Shown: positions 1 through 7,559 of the stretch, one piece after another
Numbering within the stretch: position 1 is the first letter of the stretch
How the letters are laid out: each line of letters starts with the position of its first letter
NCBI GenBank assembly: GCA_026645735.1
Contig: JAPKMT010000012.1
Location: 1-64,000 of the forward strand
Direction: 5' to 3'
Length of the DNA stretch: 64,000 nucleotides
DNA from: Flexilinea sp.
GTDB lineage: Bacteria > Chloroflexota > Anaerolineae > Anaerolineales > Anaerolineaceae
Program-made: the position numbers and the translations under genes
The notes under the pieces: generated by a model
Seen by the model: only the letters and a program-made list of their open reading frames with translations
Told to the model about the DNA's origin: nothing
Databases searched by the model: none

Positions 1-71
1 TTCATAGCTCCTAATGATAATTAGGACATTTCTATTTTGCTACTATAGGACATTATCATGTTGCTCTTACA
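1..71. mobile_element. possible end of an IS21-type element running off the left edge
   Basis: Two imperfect 24-bp direct repeats, each beginning TAGGACATT and carrying TTGCT in the second half, start at 22 and 46; I count 18 of 24 matches. Tandem repeats with a GGACATT...TTGC core are, from memory, typical of IS21-family ends. A short inverted repeat (TCCTAAT at 9-15 with ATTAGGA at 20-26) lies just outside. No transposase is visible because the window begins here, so the call rests on resemblance only. The repeats could instead be a regulatory site. Confidence 0.35.
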
Positions 72-81
72 GAATTACTGC

Positions 82-114
82 TTTCGAATTCAGATATGCG
101 ATTCGTGGTATAAT
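82..114 (+). promoter_or_regulatory. extended -10 promoter for the phosphoribosyltransferase gene
   Basis: A perfect TATAAT at 109-114 is preceded by TG and one base (extended -10). No good -35 box sits 17 bp upstream; TTTCGA at 82-87 is only a weak candidate. The expected transcript leader is about 70 nt. I see no purine riboswitch pattern in it. Confidence 0.6.
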
Positions 115-191
115 GCATGCGTTAACCGTCTCCCGATTGGCTAACAAATGATAATGGATTTTCCGGAAGGAATTGGAGTAAAGAGGAATCT

Positions 192-743
192 ATGAAAGCT
201 GACCATTATGAAATTGAAATGGCAGGAATCAAACGCTCACTGCCTTTGTTTGAAGTAGCACCGGGTGTTCGTATTGCTGTTCTTAATATATTGGGTGATA
301 CAGAGTTAGTTGAAGCCTGTGCAACGGCAATTGCTGACAAATTGAAAGGATTCGAATTTGATGTATTGTTTACTGCGGAATCAAAAAGTATTCCTTTTGC
401 CCACGCATTATCCGTCAGAACTGGAAAACCTTACGTTGTTTGCCGGAAAAATTACAAATCGTATATGGGAAAAGCGTTGAAATCAACTTCCAATTCTATG
501 ACAACGCAACAGGAACAACTTCTGATTTTGGATGAGAAGGATATCCCGCTGATCAAAGGAAAGAAAGTTGTAATCGTTGATGATGTTATCAGTACCGGTT
601 CAACACTGCATGCTTTGACAACGTTGTTGGAAATGGCAGGCAGTAATCCAGATTATGAAATTGCATCCATTCTTACAGAGGGTGCTAAAGATGATTGGCC
701 GAATGTGATATGTCTTGGACATCTGCCAATTTTTAAAGATTAG
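192..743 (+). CDS. adenine/xanthine-type phosphoribosyltransferase
   Basis: A 183-residue cytosolic type I phosphoribosyltransferase. The PRPP-binding signature VVIVDDVISTGST lies near residues 126-138, with the two acidic residues and the STGST loop intact. The family joins a purine base to PRPP, releasing pyrophosphate, in purine salvage. Length and the N-terminal region around TAESKSIPFAHALS fit the adenine/xanthine phosphoribosyltransferase group better than the hypoxanthine or orotate enzymes, but the base specificity cannot be read safely. The start is supported by AGAGG shortly before the ATG. It stands alone, with its own promoter and a strong terminator. Confidence 0.85.
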   Translation: MKADHYEIEMAGIKRSLPLFEVAPGVRIAVLNILGDTELVEACATAIADKLKGFEFDVLFTAESKSIPFAHALSVRTGKPYVVCRKNYKSYMGKALKSTSNSMTTQQEQLLILDEKDIPLIKGKKVVIVDDVISTGSTLHALTTLLEMAGSNPDYEIASILTEGAKDDWPNVICLGHLPIFKD

Positions 744-762
744 AAAAAAGAACAATACAATG

Positions 763-797
763 AGGTTCCGAACGAAAAACGGAACCTTTTATTTTTT
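763..797 (+). terminator. rho-independent terminator
   Basis: Stem AGGTTCCG (763-770) with CGGAACCT (780-787), a 9-nt loop and a T-rich tail to 797, starting 20 bp after the phosphoribosyltransferase stop codon. Confidence 0.85.
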
Positions 798-964
798 AAA
801 CATATTATTTCTTAAAACTTGTTTTGAAAAAAAACAATTTTCATTTTAAATCAAGGTATTGGATTGACTGGAATCATCCTTTTTGCTATGCAATAGTTTG
901 AAATTGCGACCAGCTTTCTAAATAACGAGGTCTTTTGTAAATTGGTGTTTTCTTTCATCATTGA

Positions 965-993
965 TTGACAAGTACCGCGAAGTGCAGTAATAT
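965..993 (+). promoter_or_regulatory. sigma-70 type promoter of the tetR-like gene
   Basis: TTGACA at 965-970 and TAATAT at 988-993 are separated by exactly 17 bp. The -10 box and the predicted start point (about 1000) lie inside the large palindrome at 978-1033, so a bound repressor would block polymerase. Confidence 0.75.
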
Positions 994-1033
994 AAAAGCG
1001 ACACTAGTGTCGCTTTTATATTACTGCACTTCG
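978..1033. promoter_or_regulatory. 56-bp perfect palindrome, likely TetR-family operator
   Basis: Every base from 978 to 1005 pairs with its complement from 1006 to 1033, with no loop. The centre GCGACACTAGTGTCGC (998-1013) has the size and symmetry usual for TetR-family operators. It ends 11 bp before the regulator's start codon, so autorepression is the simplest reading. The outer 20 bp on each side, which duplicate the -10 box in mirror image, are more than an operator needs. Confidence 0.75.
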
Positions 1034-1044
1034 GATGGAAGTAG

Positions 1045-1629
1045 ATGGCTCAAAAAGGTGATTTAACAAAAAAGAAAATATTGAATCAGGCGATGCAATT
1101 ATTTTCTCAAAAAGGATATTCATCAGTAACGATGGAAGATATTCGTGAAGCAAGCGGTTTAAGCCGCGGGGGTTTATATCGGTATTTTAAGTCCACAAAA
1201 AAAATCTTCGAAGAAATTCTTGTTATGGATAAGGACCAAAATGAGAAAAAAATGAATGAGGCCATTGTTTCGGGTGTGCCTGCTGAGGTTTTATTCCGTT
1301 TTTTTATTGACCAACAAAAATCAGCGATCCTGAATCAAAAAGGAAGATTTAATCTGGCAATTTATGAATTCTTTCAAACAGAATCTGATATGCAGGAATT
1401 GATGAATGACCGATTTTTGTCGGCTGTGCGGATGCTGACGACACTGGTTGCGTACAAAAACCGGAATTACCTTATGTCCATCCAGGATACAGAAGCAATT
1501 GCTCGATTTACACTGTTATTTCTGGAAGGACTATTGAATTCTTCTGCATTGATTACAATGTCTGATGAAATGCTGGACGAACAATTTGCAATTCTAACCA
1601 CAATACTGCGTTGGGAAGACAGGGAATAA
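1045..1629 (+). CDS. TetR/AcrR family transcriptional regulator
   Basis: A 194-residue protein with an N-terminal helix-turn-helix: residues about 10-60 include SVTMEDIREASGLSRGGLYRY followed by FKSTKKIFEEIL, the usual TetR DNA-binding block. The remaining two thirds is a helical ligand-binding and dimerisation domain whose ligand cannot be inferred. GGAAG lies just 3 nt before the ATG, closer than usual. The gene follows a large palindrome that is probably its own operator. The next two genes follow closely (11-bp gap, then a 17-bp overlap) and are probably co-transcribed and controlled by it. Confidence 0.9.
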   Translation: MAQKGDLTKKKILNQAMQLFSQKGYSSVTMEDIREASGLSRGGLYRYFKSTKKIFEEILVMDKDQNEKKMNEAIVSGVPAEVLFRFFIDQQKSAILNQKGRFNLAIYEFFQTESDMQELMNDRFLSAVRMLTTLVAYKNRNYLMSIQDTEAIARFTLLFLEGLLNSSALITMSDEMLDEQFAILTTILRWEDRE

Positions 1630-1640
1630 AAAGGGTTGAT

Positions 1641-2102
1641 ATGGAAAATCATAAGTATCAAACAATTGTTGTATGTGATGATTATCAAAAGGTAAATGAA
1701 AACAGATCTGCAGAGACTGATGCTTTTCAAATCTCTGTAGGAATCAAACAAAATGAATGTACGAATGAAGAAAATCTTGCTGCCAGGATCGGATCGGAAA
1801 CAGGTATGGAAATTCCGCTGCTTCAGTTAATAGATTTGACGATTCTGTTCTGTCAGACCAAGGTTTATTTCCAGGATGCATATCGATATAAAAACTATTA
1901 TGATTCGGAAAAAATGCAGCTTGCCAGGGTTGGTCTTCAGGGTGGTGCAATGACCGTTGCAATCGATAAAAACAATCCGACTCTGGATCATGACATCAAA
2001 GATTTTGCTGCTCTTTTATCAAAAGAAGATGAGCGTATCAGTGAACGTTTATTTGTTCTTTCTCGAATACTGAAGGAAGCCGGGTATGATGCGAAATATT
2101 AA
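1641..2102 (+). CDS. conserved protein of unknown function, possibly DUF6530
   Basis: A soluble protein of 153 residues without signal peptide or membrane segment. The N-terminus (YQTIVVCDDYQKV) and the end (RLFVLSRILKEAGYDAKY) recall a small clostridial/Chloroflexi family that I remember as DUF6530; this is memory, not a search. I place the start at the ATG at 1641, with AAGGG 5 nt upstream; an earlier in-frame start at 1611 would overlap the TetR gene. It lies between the TetR gene and the isochorismatase gene and overlaps the latter by 17 bp, so it belongs to that regulated unit. Function unknown. Confidence 0.7.
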   Translation: MENHKYQTIVVCDDYQKVNENRSAETDAFQISVGIKQNECTNEENLAARIGSETGMEIPLLQLIDLTILFCQTKVYFQDAYRYKNYYDSEKMQLARVGLQGGAMTVAIDKNNPTLDHDIKDFAALLSKEDERISERLFVLSRILKEAGYDAKY

Positions 2103-2634
2103 AAATCAGAAAGCCCTGATTGTGATCGATATGCAAATGATGCCGTTTATCTGGAAAGATTATGGAGGCAAGGCTATTGATCATGAAAAAGAATTATTGG
2201 AACAAATAAAACTAATGATTCTGAATGCGAGAGCGGAAGGTGCACCAGTCTTTTACATCATGTATACAGAGAAAGGCGAATCATATCGGGCGGAAGGGAA
2301 ACCTTTGTGGCAGGTTCATCCGGAAATCGTTCCGGAAAAAGAGGATGTGATTGTCGTCAAATATTTTGCCGATTCTTTCTTTGAAACGGATTTGGAATCG
2401 AAATTACGAGAATCTCAGATCAATCAATTGGTTTTGTGCGGAGTTCAGACAGAGTTCTGTGTCGATACAACCTGCCGATGTGCATTTTCTCGCGGGTTTG
2501 AAATTGAGTTAGCAGAAGATGGACACAGTACCTATGACTCCGAGTTATTACGAGCGGAACAGATTATCCAACATCATAACCAGGTATTAAGACAATTTGC
2601 TGCTGTTAAACCGGCAAATTTGATCCAATTTTGA
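2086..2634 (+). CDS. isochorismatase-family cysteine hydrolase
   Basis: A 182-residue cytosolic hydrolase with the full family triad: Asp15 (ALIVIDMQ), Lys92 (VVKYFADSFF) and Cys125 (GVQTEFCVDTT). Members hydrolyse isochorismate, nicotinamide, N-carbamoyl compounds or other amides through the cysteine. The sequence does not reveal the substrate, and there is no siderophore or NAD gene nearby to guide the choice. AAGGAAG 8 nt upstream supports the ATG at 2086, which overlaps the previous gene, so coupled translation is likely. It is the last gene of the TetR-linked unit and probably its effector enzyme. No clear terminator follows. Confidence 0.85.
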   Translation: MMRNIKNQKALIVIDMQMMPFIWKDYGGKAIDHEKELLEQIKLMILNARAEGAPVFYIMYTEKGESYRAEGKPLWQVHPEIVPEKEDVIVVKYFADSFFETDLESKLRESQINQLVLCGVQTEFCVDTTCRCAFSRGFEIELAEDGHSTYDSELLRAEQIIQHHNQVLRQFAAVKPANLIQF

Positions 2635-2835
2635 TTTTTTTAGAAGTGAGGAGGATTATTACACTTTTGTTTTGTGTTTTGTAAAAAAATATATGATCAG
2701 CTGAATCCTGTCTTTGCCGGATGGACGGTCTGTCCTGTAAATGGATGCCGAATCATTGTTCCTATGGTTTTTTCCAGACAATACTCATTGGAAGGATATT
2801 ATCTTACTCTCATAAAGCTGCGTTCATGATTGGAA

Positions 2836-5358
2836 TCAATTGGAAAAGGTAAGCGGTTTTCCATTAGAGTCAATGATTGCAGGAAAAATCAGCCAGATCC
2901 CTTCGAAATATCCATTTCCGCTTTGGTTGCCGATAACCAGACAATCCGTGTCGTTTGGAATAAAAACCGGTTCGGATTCCATGGGAATAATGATGTTGGT
3001 GTTTTCCTGATTCAGAAGAATAAATCCCAGCCGGTTAAAATCACGCACCTCGTAGACCGTCCATGGATTGGCACTGGTTAAACCTTGTCCCGCTTCAAAA
3101 TACCGCGGGTAAATCGTTTTCCCATTGATGATCAGAAGTTTTTCTTCATTCGTTTGCTGCAGCATTGATCGGAAAGGTTTCCCATATTGAAAAGCCATTT
3201 TTTCAATTATTTGCAGGTTCTCCGATTGTGAACCGGTCATCATCTGATTTGGAATCAGGTACGGCAAGGAGACGGGAAGCGATCCGGTGCCAATGAGTGT
3301 AAAAAATAACACAAATGGTTTCCAATTTTGGATGATCGATTTTTTGAACGCTGCGGGTTTCTTTTTTTGAATAGCCGTATTTAAATTTTGCTTCAATTTG
3401 AAATTCTTAAAAATCCGCTGAATTATCTCAAAAATCCCTGCTGAGAAATATAAATAAAAAATCCAATCAGACGGCAAAATAAATCTCCAACCGGAATATC
3501 TGCCGGCTGCGGTTGCTGCCATATACATGGAACAAAGCACAAAAGGAATTAGTCCAGTGAATCCATGAGCGTTCATACAAGCTGCAAATCCACAGGCAAT
3601 TAATACTGCGAAAAATAAAATAGATAAAACATTATGATTGGATAATCGCTGCGTTACTTCATGGTAGGAAGTGTCTAAAATGTCTTCAGCAGTCATAGTA
3701 AAGGACATACCAACAGGTAAAACGAGCCAGGAATCAATCTGATTCTTCAAAAAATGGTTCGAAATAAATTGCATGACGTAAAACGGCTTATTTACAATAA
3801 ACTGACCGATCTGATATAAGGATTTGTCAATAATGTCCGAATTCATTGTGGATGGTATCTTTTCGTCAGGATCAGAATATCTTCTGACGATCTCTGCGCC
3901 ATGAATGTCGTTGTCTTCCAGAAAGAACGTCCCCTTCACAGACATGCTGCGGATCAGAGACGGTGCAAGGACTGCGAACAGTGTAATCGAGAAAATAAGA
4001 AAGGAATAGAATATTTTTCTATGGAGTGTTTTCCTTCGAAAGATAACCAAAACGATGACCAGAAGAAAAAACAAAATAAACTGTGAACGGATTAAGGTGA
4101 CCAATCCGAGCAGTCCGCCTGCAAGGATGGCTTTATTCTTTGAATCTGAATTTTGATACCAGGAAATAAATGCTGACAGGAAAAACAAGAAAAAAAGCAA
4201 AGTCGGCAGATCGGACAGGAACATTTTTGAATTCGACATACCAAAATGAGGTGCTAAAAGCAGAGAATTATATTCTCTCAGAATTGCTATTCCTGCTGCA
4301 AAAAGACCCGCTCCTGCAGAATGAAGTTGTTTTCCGATCAGGAAGAGCATTGCAGGAATCAGCGCTAAAAAGATTGTTTGAATATCGATGGCTAAGAGTA
4401 TGTTTTTCTTAGCCATCATTTGAAAGAATGCCAGCAAGACGACATAGAATTGACGCGAAACGACGCTGTTCTTAAATCCCAACCCGTTTATCAGACTTTC
4501 AGACCATAAACCAAAATATGCCGCATCCGAAGCAGGATAGGGTACATTATTGGGAGGTGTGATTTCCATAAAATAACTGTGTTTCAGAAACTCTGATGAA
4601 GATACGGAGGTCCAAAGCAGTGATGCGGTGATCCAAAGAATCACGAAAAACAGAATGGTCTGAAAAATCTCAGGCATTTTATTATGCAATAAGAGAGAAA
4701 TTACCAGCAGGAAAGATCCAAATAAAAAAGCTGTGCTCAACTCCCAGTATTGCACGGTCATGCCATTTGGCTGCCAATCCATAGGATCCGGTGTAATCCC
4801 CAAGCCGGTTACTTTGATGATCAGAAAAACAATACTTTCAATCAGAAAAACTATTATGGACCTCTTTAGAAATAACAGATTGCGATGATCAATTTTGGGA
4901 TCCTTATCCGATCCGAAGCTTAAAAGAAGCAGGATCGATTGAATGGAAGATATAATCACAAATAAACCCAAAGGGAGCAGTCTTTCATAATATGGTTGAT
5001 AATCAGTCGGATTAAGAAATCCTGTATAAATTAGAATCGAGGAAAAAAGGAAGAAAAGAAATACACAGAACCAGATAACGATTCTGTGTATTGAATTCAT
5101 TTTTAGAAATTTTCCGAAAACCGTCTGGGATGTTTTTATTGAAAGGTTTAGAAGAAATCCTGACAAGGCAACCATAATACTAATGACCAGGAAAACAAGC
5201 ATTAGAAACCTGGAGATCGAAAACCCGAGAAAAAAGCTGTTGTTTTCTTCTTTGGGTATGGAAACAAGCCAGAAAATCGCTGCTGCGGCCTCGAGCGCTG
5301 ACAATACAAAATAATAATTGGCTAATTTTGAGATGTGCTTTGTTTTCATTTTGCTCAT
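2836..5358 (-). CDS. polytopic membrane protein, GT-C glycosyltransferase-like
   Basis: An 840-residue protein with about a dozen or more hydrophobic segments. An early loop contains SDAAYFGLWSESLINGLGF, placed like the catalytic Asp/Glu loop of GT-C (GT39/ArnT-like) enzymes, which move sugars from polyprenyl-phosphate carriers to acceptors outside the membrane. The last 120 residues are a soluble domain after the final membrane span. The exact donor and acceptor are unknown, and O-antigen-like or protein glycosylation are both possible. It is transcribed away from another GT-C-like gene at 5674, with a palindromic repeat between them. An in-frame ATG three codons further in is an equally good start. 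The Shine-Dalgarno is weak. Confidence 0.65.
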   Translation of the reverse strand: MSKMKTKHISKLANYYFVLSALEAAAAIFWLVSIPKEENNSFFLGFSISRFLMLVFLVISIMVALSGFLLNLSIKTSQTVFGKFLKMNSIHRIVIWFCVFLFFLFSSILIYTGFLNPTDYQPYYERLLPLGLFVIISSIQSILLLLSFGSDKDPKIDHRNLLFLKRSIIVFLIESIVFLIIKVTGLGITPDPMDWQPNGMTVQYWELSTAFLFGSFLLVISLLLHNKMPEIFQTILFFVILWITASLLWTSVSSSEFLKHSYFMEITPPNNVPYPASDAAYFGLWSESLINGLGFKNSVVSRQFYVVLLAFFQMMAKKNILLAIDIQTIFLALIPAMLFLIGKQLHSAGAGLFAAGIAILREYNSLLLAPHFGMSNSKMFLSDLPTLLFFLFFLSAFISWYQNSDSKNKAILAGGLLGLVTLIRSQFILFFLLVIVLVIFRRKTLHRKIFYSFLIFSITLFAVLAPSLIRSMSVKGTFFLEDNDIHGAEIVRRYSDPDEKIPSTMNSDIIDKSLYQIGQFIVNKPFYVMQFISNHFLKNQIDSWLVLPVGMSFTMTAEDILDTSYHEVTQRLSNHNVLSILFFAVLIACGFAACMNAHGFTGLIPFVLCSMYMAATAAGRYSGWRFILPSDWIFYLYFSAGIFEIIQRIFKNFKLKQNLNTAIQKKKPAAFKKSIIQNWKPFVLFFTLIGTGSLPVSLPYLIPNQMMTGSQSENLQIIEKMAFQYGKPFRSMLQQTNEEKLLIINGKTIYPRYFEAGQGLTSANPWTVYEVRDFNRLGFILLNQENTNIIIPMESEPVFIPNDTDCLVIGNQSGNGYFEGIWLIFPAIIDSNGKPLTFSN

Positions 5359-5469
5359 TTCTGGATTAATTCTAATGCGGTTATTCCGAATATTCTTCTA
5401 TGTTTTATTAATGGGGGGAGAATTATTCTCTTTTATAACAGAAGGCCAGTCTGTCATCCGAAATATTGG

Positions 5470-5591
5470 CAGTAGTTCGAGATATGAAAAAAATCTTTGT
5501 TGTTGAATTGTTTTTGCGTTTCGCGCAAAAACAATTCAACAACATAATTTCTCTTTCAATTCGCAAAGCCTATTCATATTTTAAATTGTTG
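5470..5591. repeat. intergenic palindromic repeat, copy 1
   Basis: Ends CAGTAGTTCGA (5470) and AAATTGTTG (5591) are diverged family termini. The central hairpin has perfect 21-nt arms at 5498-5518 and 5524-5544 with a 5-nt loop. This copy has GAATTG/CAATTC in the arm where most copies have GTGTTG/CAACAC, changed on both sides. It lies in the divergent gap between two GT-C-like genes. Confidence 0.85.
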
Positions 5592-5673
5592 AAATATTGG
5601 ATGGCAGCCAGCCGAATTGTCCATATATTGGTAAGATTATAAGATCAAAGTATTAATTAATAACCAGGCAGAA

Positions 5674-7374
5674 ATGATGATACATCATACCAAATCAGAC
5701 AACATTCTACATTGCATACATACCTTTTTTCTCCAACTTATTAAAGATTATGGGTGGATTTTCCTGTTTTTTATTGTTGGAATCGGATCCATTGTATTTT
5801 CTTTCGGAAAAAATTTTCTGAAGATACCTGGCGATTTGGGAGATGCCAGATTTAATAACTATATTCTGGAACATTTCTTTCAATGGATTATTCGTCGCGA
5901 GCCGGATTATTGGAGTGCTCCGATGTTCTATCCATATCCATTAGCAACCGCCTTTAGTGATAATCTCCTGGGATCGGCTCCATTTTATGCTGCGATTCGA
6001 ATATTAGGATTCAGCCGAGAGACTGCTTTTCAGGGATGGTTTCTGTTGGGATTTATGTTGAATTATTCTGTTACGGCTAGTGTGTTAAAGAAGGAGAATT
6101 TGAAATCACTGCCGGTTGCAGTCGGAGCGTTTTTCTTCACATTTGGACTTCCCATGTTAGCACAGGAAGGCCACCCGCAGTTGATATACCGGTTTTGTAT
6201 ACCGGCTGCGTGCTCCTTTTTATACAGCTTTTCAAGAAAAGCGGATCTGAAGAAAATCTTATTCCTGACGGTAGCGATTGTCTGGCAATTTTACCTGACA
6301 ATTTACATGGGTTTCTTTCTCGTGCTTTTGATCGGTGTGATGTTTTTCGTTATTCCGCTATCGAATTCATCAGGAAATTTCATCAAATTTTGGATTTTAC
6401 GAATCCTTTCCGCATGGGATAGCGCCAAAAGATCAGAAAAATTATGTTTTTTTGTCGGTTTGATTCTGCTCCTTGCAATTCTATCTCTGCTTTTTGCGCC
6501 TTATTTGCAGGTGACTAAACTTTACCATTTTTCAAGAGGGATTGATGAAATAAAAAATATGCTGCCCCGATTGTCCAGTTATTTTCTTTCGGATCATGCT
6601 GCCTTGTGGCGGTTCGGCATGAATAATTTCAAGGACCTTCCAATGCGGCATGAACATCAATTATTTCCAGGCCTGGCAGCAGCAAGTTTATTCGTAATTG
6701 GTTTGCTTTGGAGAAAATTTGCCGAAAAAGGTTCATTCCTGCAGGTTCATATAATCAGTCTTTTCATCATTTTTTTCATGACGTTAACTGTCAATGAAAA
6801 ATCGCTTTATTTCCTGATATTGAAAATTCCGGGATACAACAGCATCCGTGCTGTAACTCGTATTCAATTGGTGCTTATGTGGCCTTTAGCCGTCTATATT
6901 GCTTTTGTTACTGATCGAATTATGAGCTTGAATAGTCCCATTTTCCGGATCAAAGCAGCGCTTGGGTTATTAATTCTCCTTTTGCTTTCTGAATCAGTCT
7001 TTTTCACACATTCCTCATATTCAAAAATTGAAGGGCAGAAACGAATTGATTCACTGCGGAAAACGACAGAATATTCCTTGAAGAAGGCGAATATCCTGGA
7101 TCCGATATTGTTAATCCATGGGAAAGCTGGCGATCCGTGGTTTGTAACTGCTTTAGATGCGATGTTGACAGCACAGGAACTTAGCATCCCACTGATAAAC
7201 GGTTATTCAGGGAACGCTCCGCAATTTGGGTTTACAGAATCGATGCACAGTTGTCGGACACTCCCCGGCTCAGTGGAATCTTATATTGAAAAAGCAAATG
7301 AGTTCGTGGGTGATCCGGACCTTAATATTAAAAATCGAATTGTTTATGTTCGTTATGCGGAATGCGGATTGTAA
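5674..7374 (+). CDS. polytopic membrane protein, possible GT-C glycosyltransferase
   Basis: A 566-residue protein with roughly 11 hydrophobic spans and a short C-terminal soluble tail. The first extracytoplasmic loop contains GDLGDARFNNYILEHFFQW, an acidic loop in the place where GT-C enzymes carry their catalytic Asp, followed by YWSAPMFYPYP. Proteins of this build in Chloroflexota and Planctomycetes are usually annotated only as membrane proteins. It probably transfers or exports a sugar or lipid-linked unit at the outer face of the membrane, by analogy only. The start is one of two adjacent ATG codons. Palindromic repeats flank it on both sides. Confidence 0.6.
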   Translation: MMIHHTKSDNILHCIHTFFLQLIKDYGWIFLFFIVGIGSIVFSFGKNFLKIPGDLGDARFNNYILEHFFQWIIRREPDYWSAPMFYPYPLATAFSDNLLGSAPFYAAIRILGFSRETAFQGWFLLGFMLNYSVTASVLKKENLKSLPVAVGAFFFTFGLPMLAQEGHPQLIYRFCIPAACSFLYSFSRKADLKKILFLTVAIVWQFYLTIYMGFFLVLLIGVMFFVIPLSNSSGNFIKFWILRILSAWDSAKRSEKLCFFVGLILLLAILSLLFAPYLQVTKLYHFSRGIDEIKNMLPRLSSYFLSDHAALWRFGMNNFKDLPMRHEHQLFPGLAAASLFVIGLLWRKFAEKGSFLQVHIISLFIIFFMTLTVNEKSLYFLILKIPGYNSIRAVTRIQLVLMWPLAVYIAFVTDRIMSLNSPIFRIKAALGLLILLLLSESVFFTHSSYSKIEGQKRIDSLRKTTEYSLKKANILDPILLIHGKAGDPWFVTALDAMLTAQELSIPLINGYSGNAPQFGFTESMHSCRTLPGSVESYIEKANEFVGDPDLNIKNRIVYVRYAECGL

Positions 7375-7404
7375 TGATTCAAAATAAAAATGACCGACGA
7401 AAAT

Positions 7405-7515
7405 CAGTAATTCGAAACCGGTAGAAATCTTTAAAAAAATGTTGTTGTGTTGTTTTTGCGCTCCGCACAAAAACAACACAACAACAAATAATCCCTTCCA
7501 TAATTCGAATCGCTG
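7405..7515. repeat. intergenic palindromic repeat, copy 2
   Basis: Starts CAGTAATTCGAA (7405) and ends TTCGAATCGCTG (7515). Perfect 19-nt arms at 7440-7458 and 7468-7486 flank a 9-nt centre. The right end lies 33 bp upstream of the ftsK -10 box. Confidence 0.9.
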
Positions 7516-7544
7516 GCAAAAATTAGTTCTAATGTTCTATCTGA

Positions 7545-7553
7545 TGTTATACT
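7545..7553 (+). promoter_or_regulatory. extended -10 promoter of ftsK, leaderless
   Basis: TG-T-TATACT at 7545-7553 is an extended -10 box. Its last base is only 6 nt before the ATG at 7560, so the predicted +1 is the A of the start codon. There is no Shine-Dalgarno. Confidence 0.6.
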
Positions 7554-7559
7554 GTAATT

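Noticed and set aside
5498-5544. Central hairpins of the palindromic repeats as ordinary terminators
   Set aside because: They lack a consistent T run after the stem, occur in divergent gaps where no transcript ends, and have conserved outer ends far from the stem. Some may still affect transcription.
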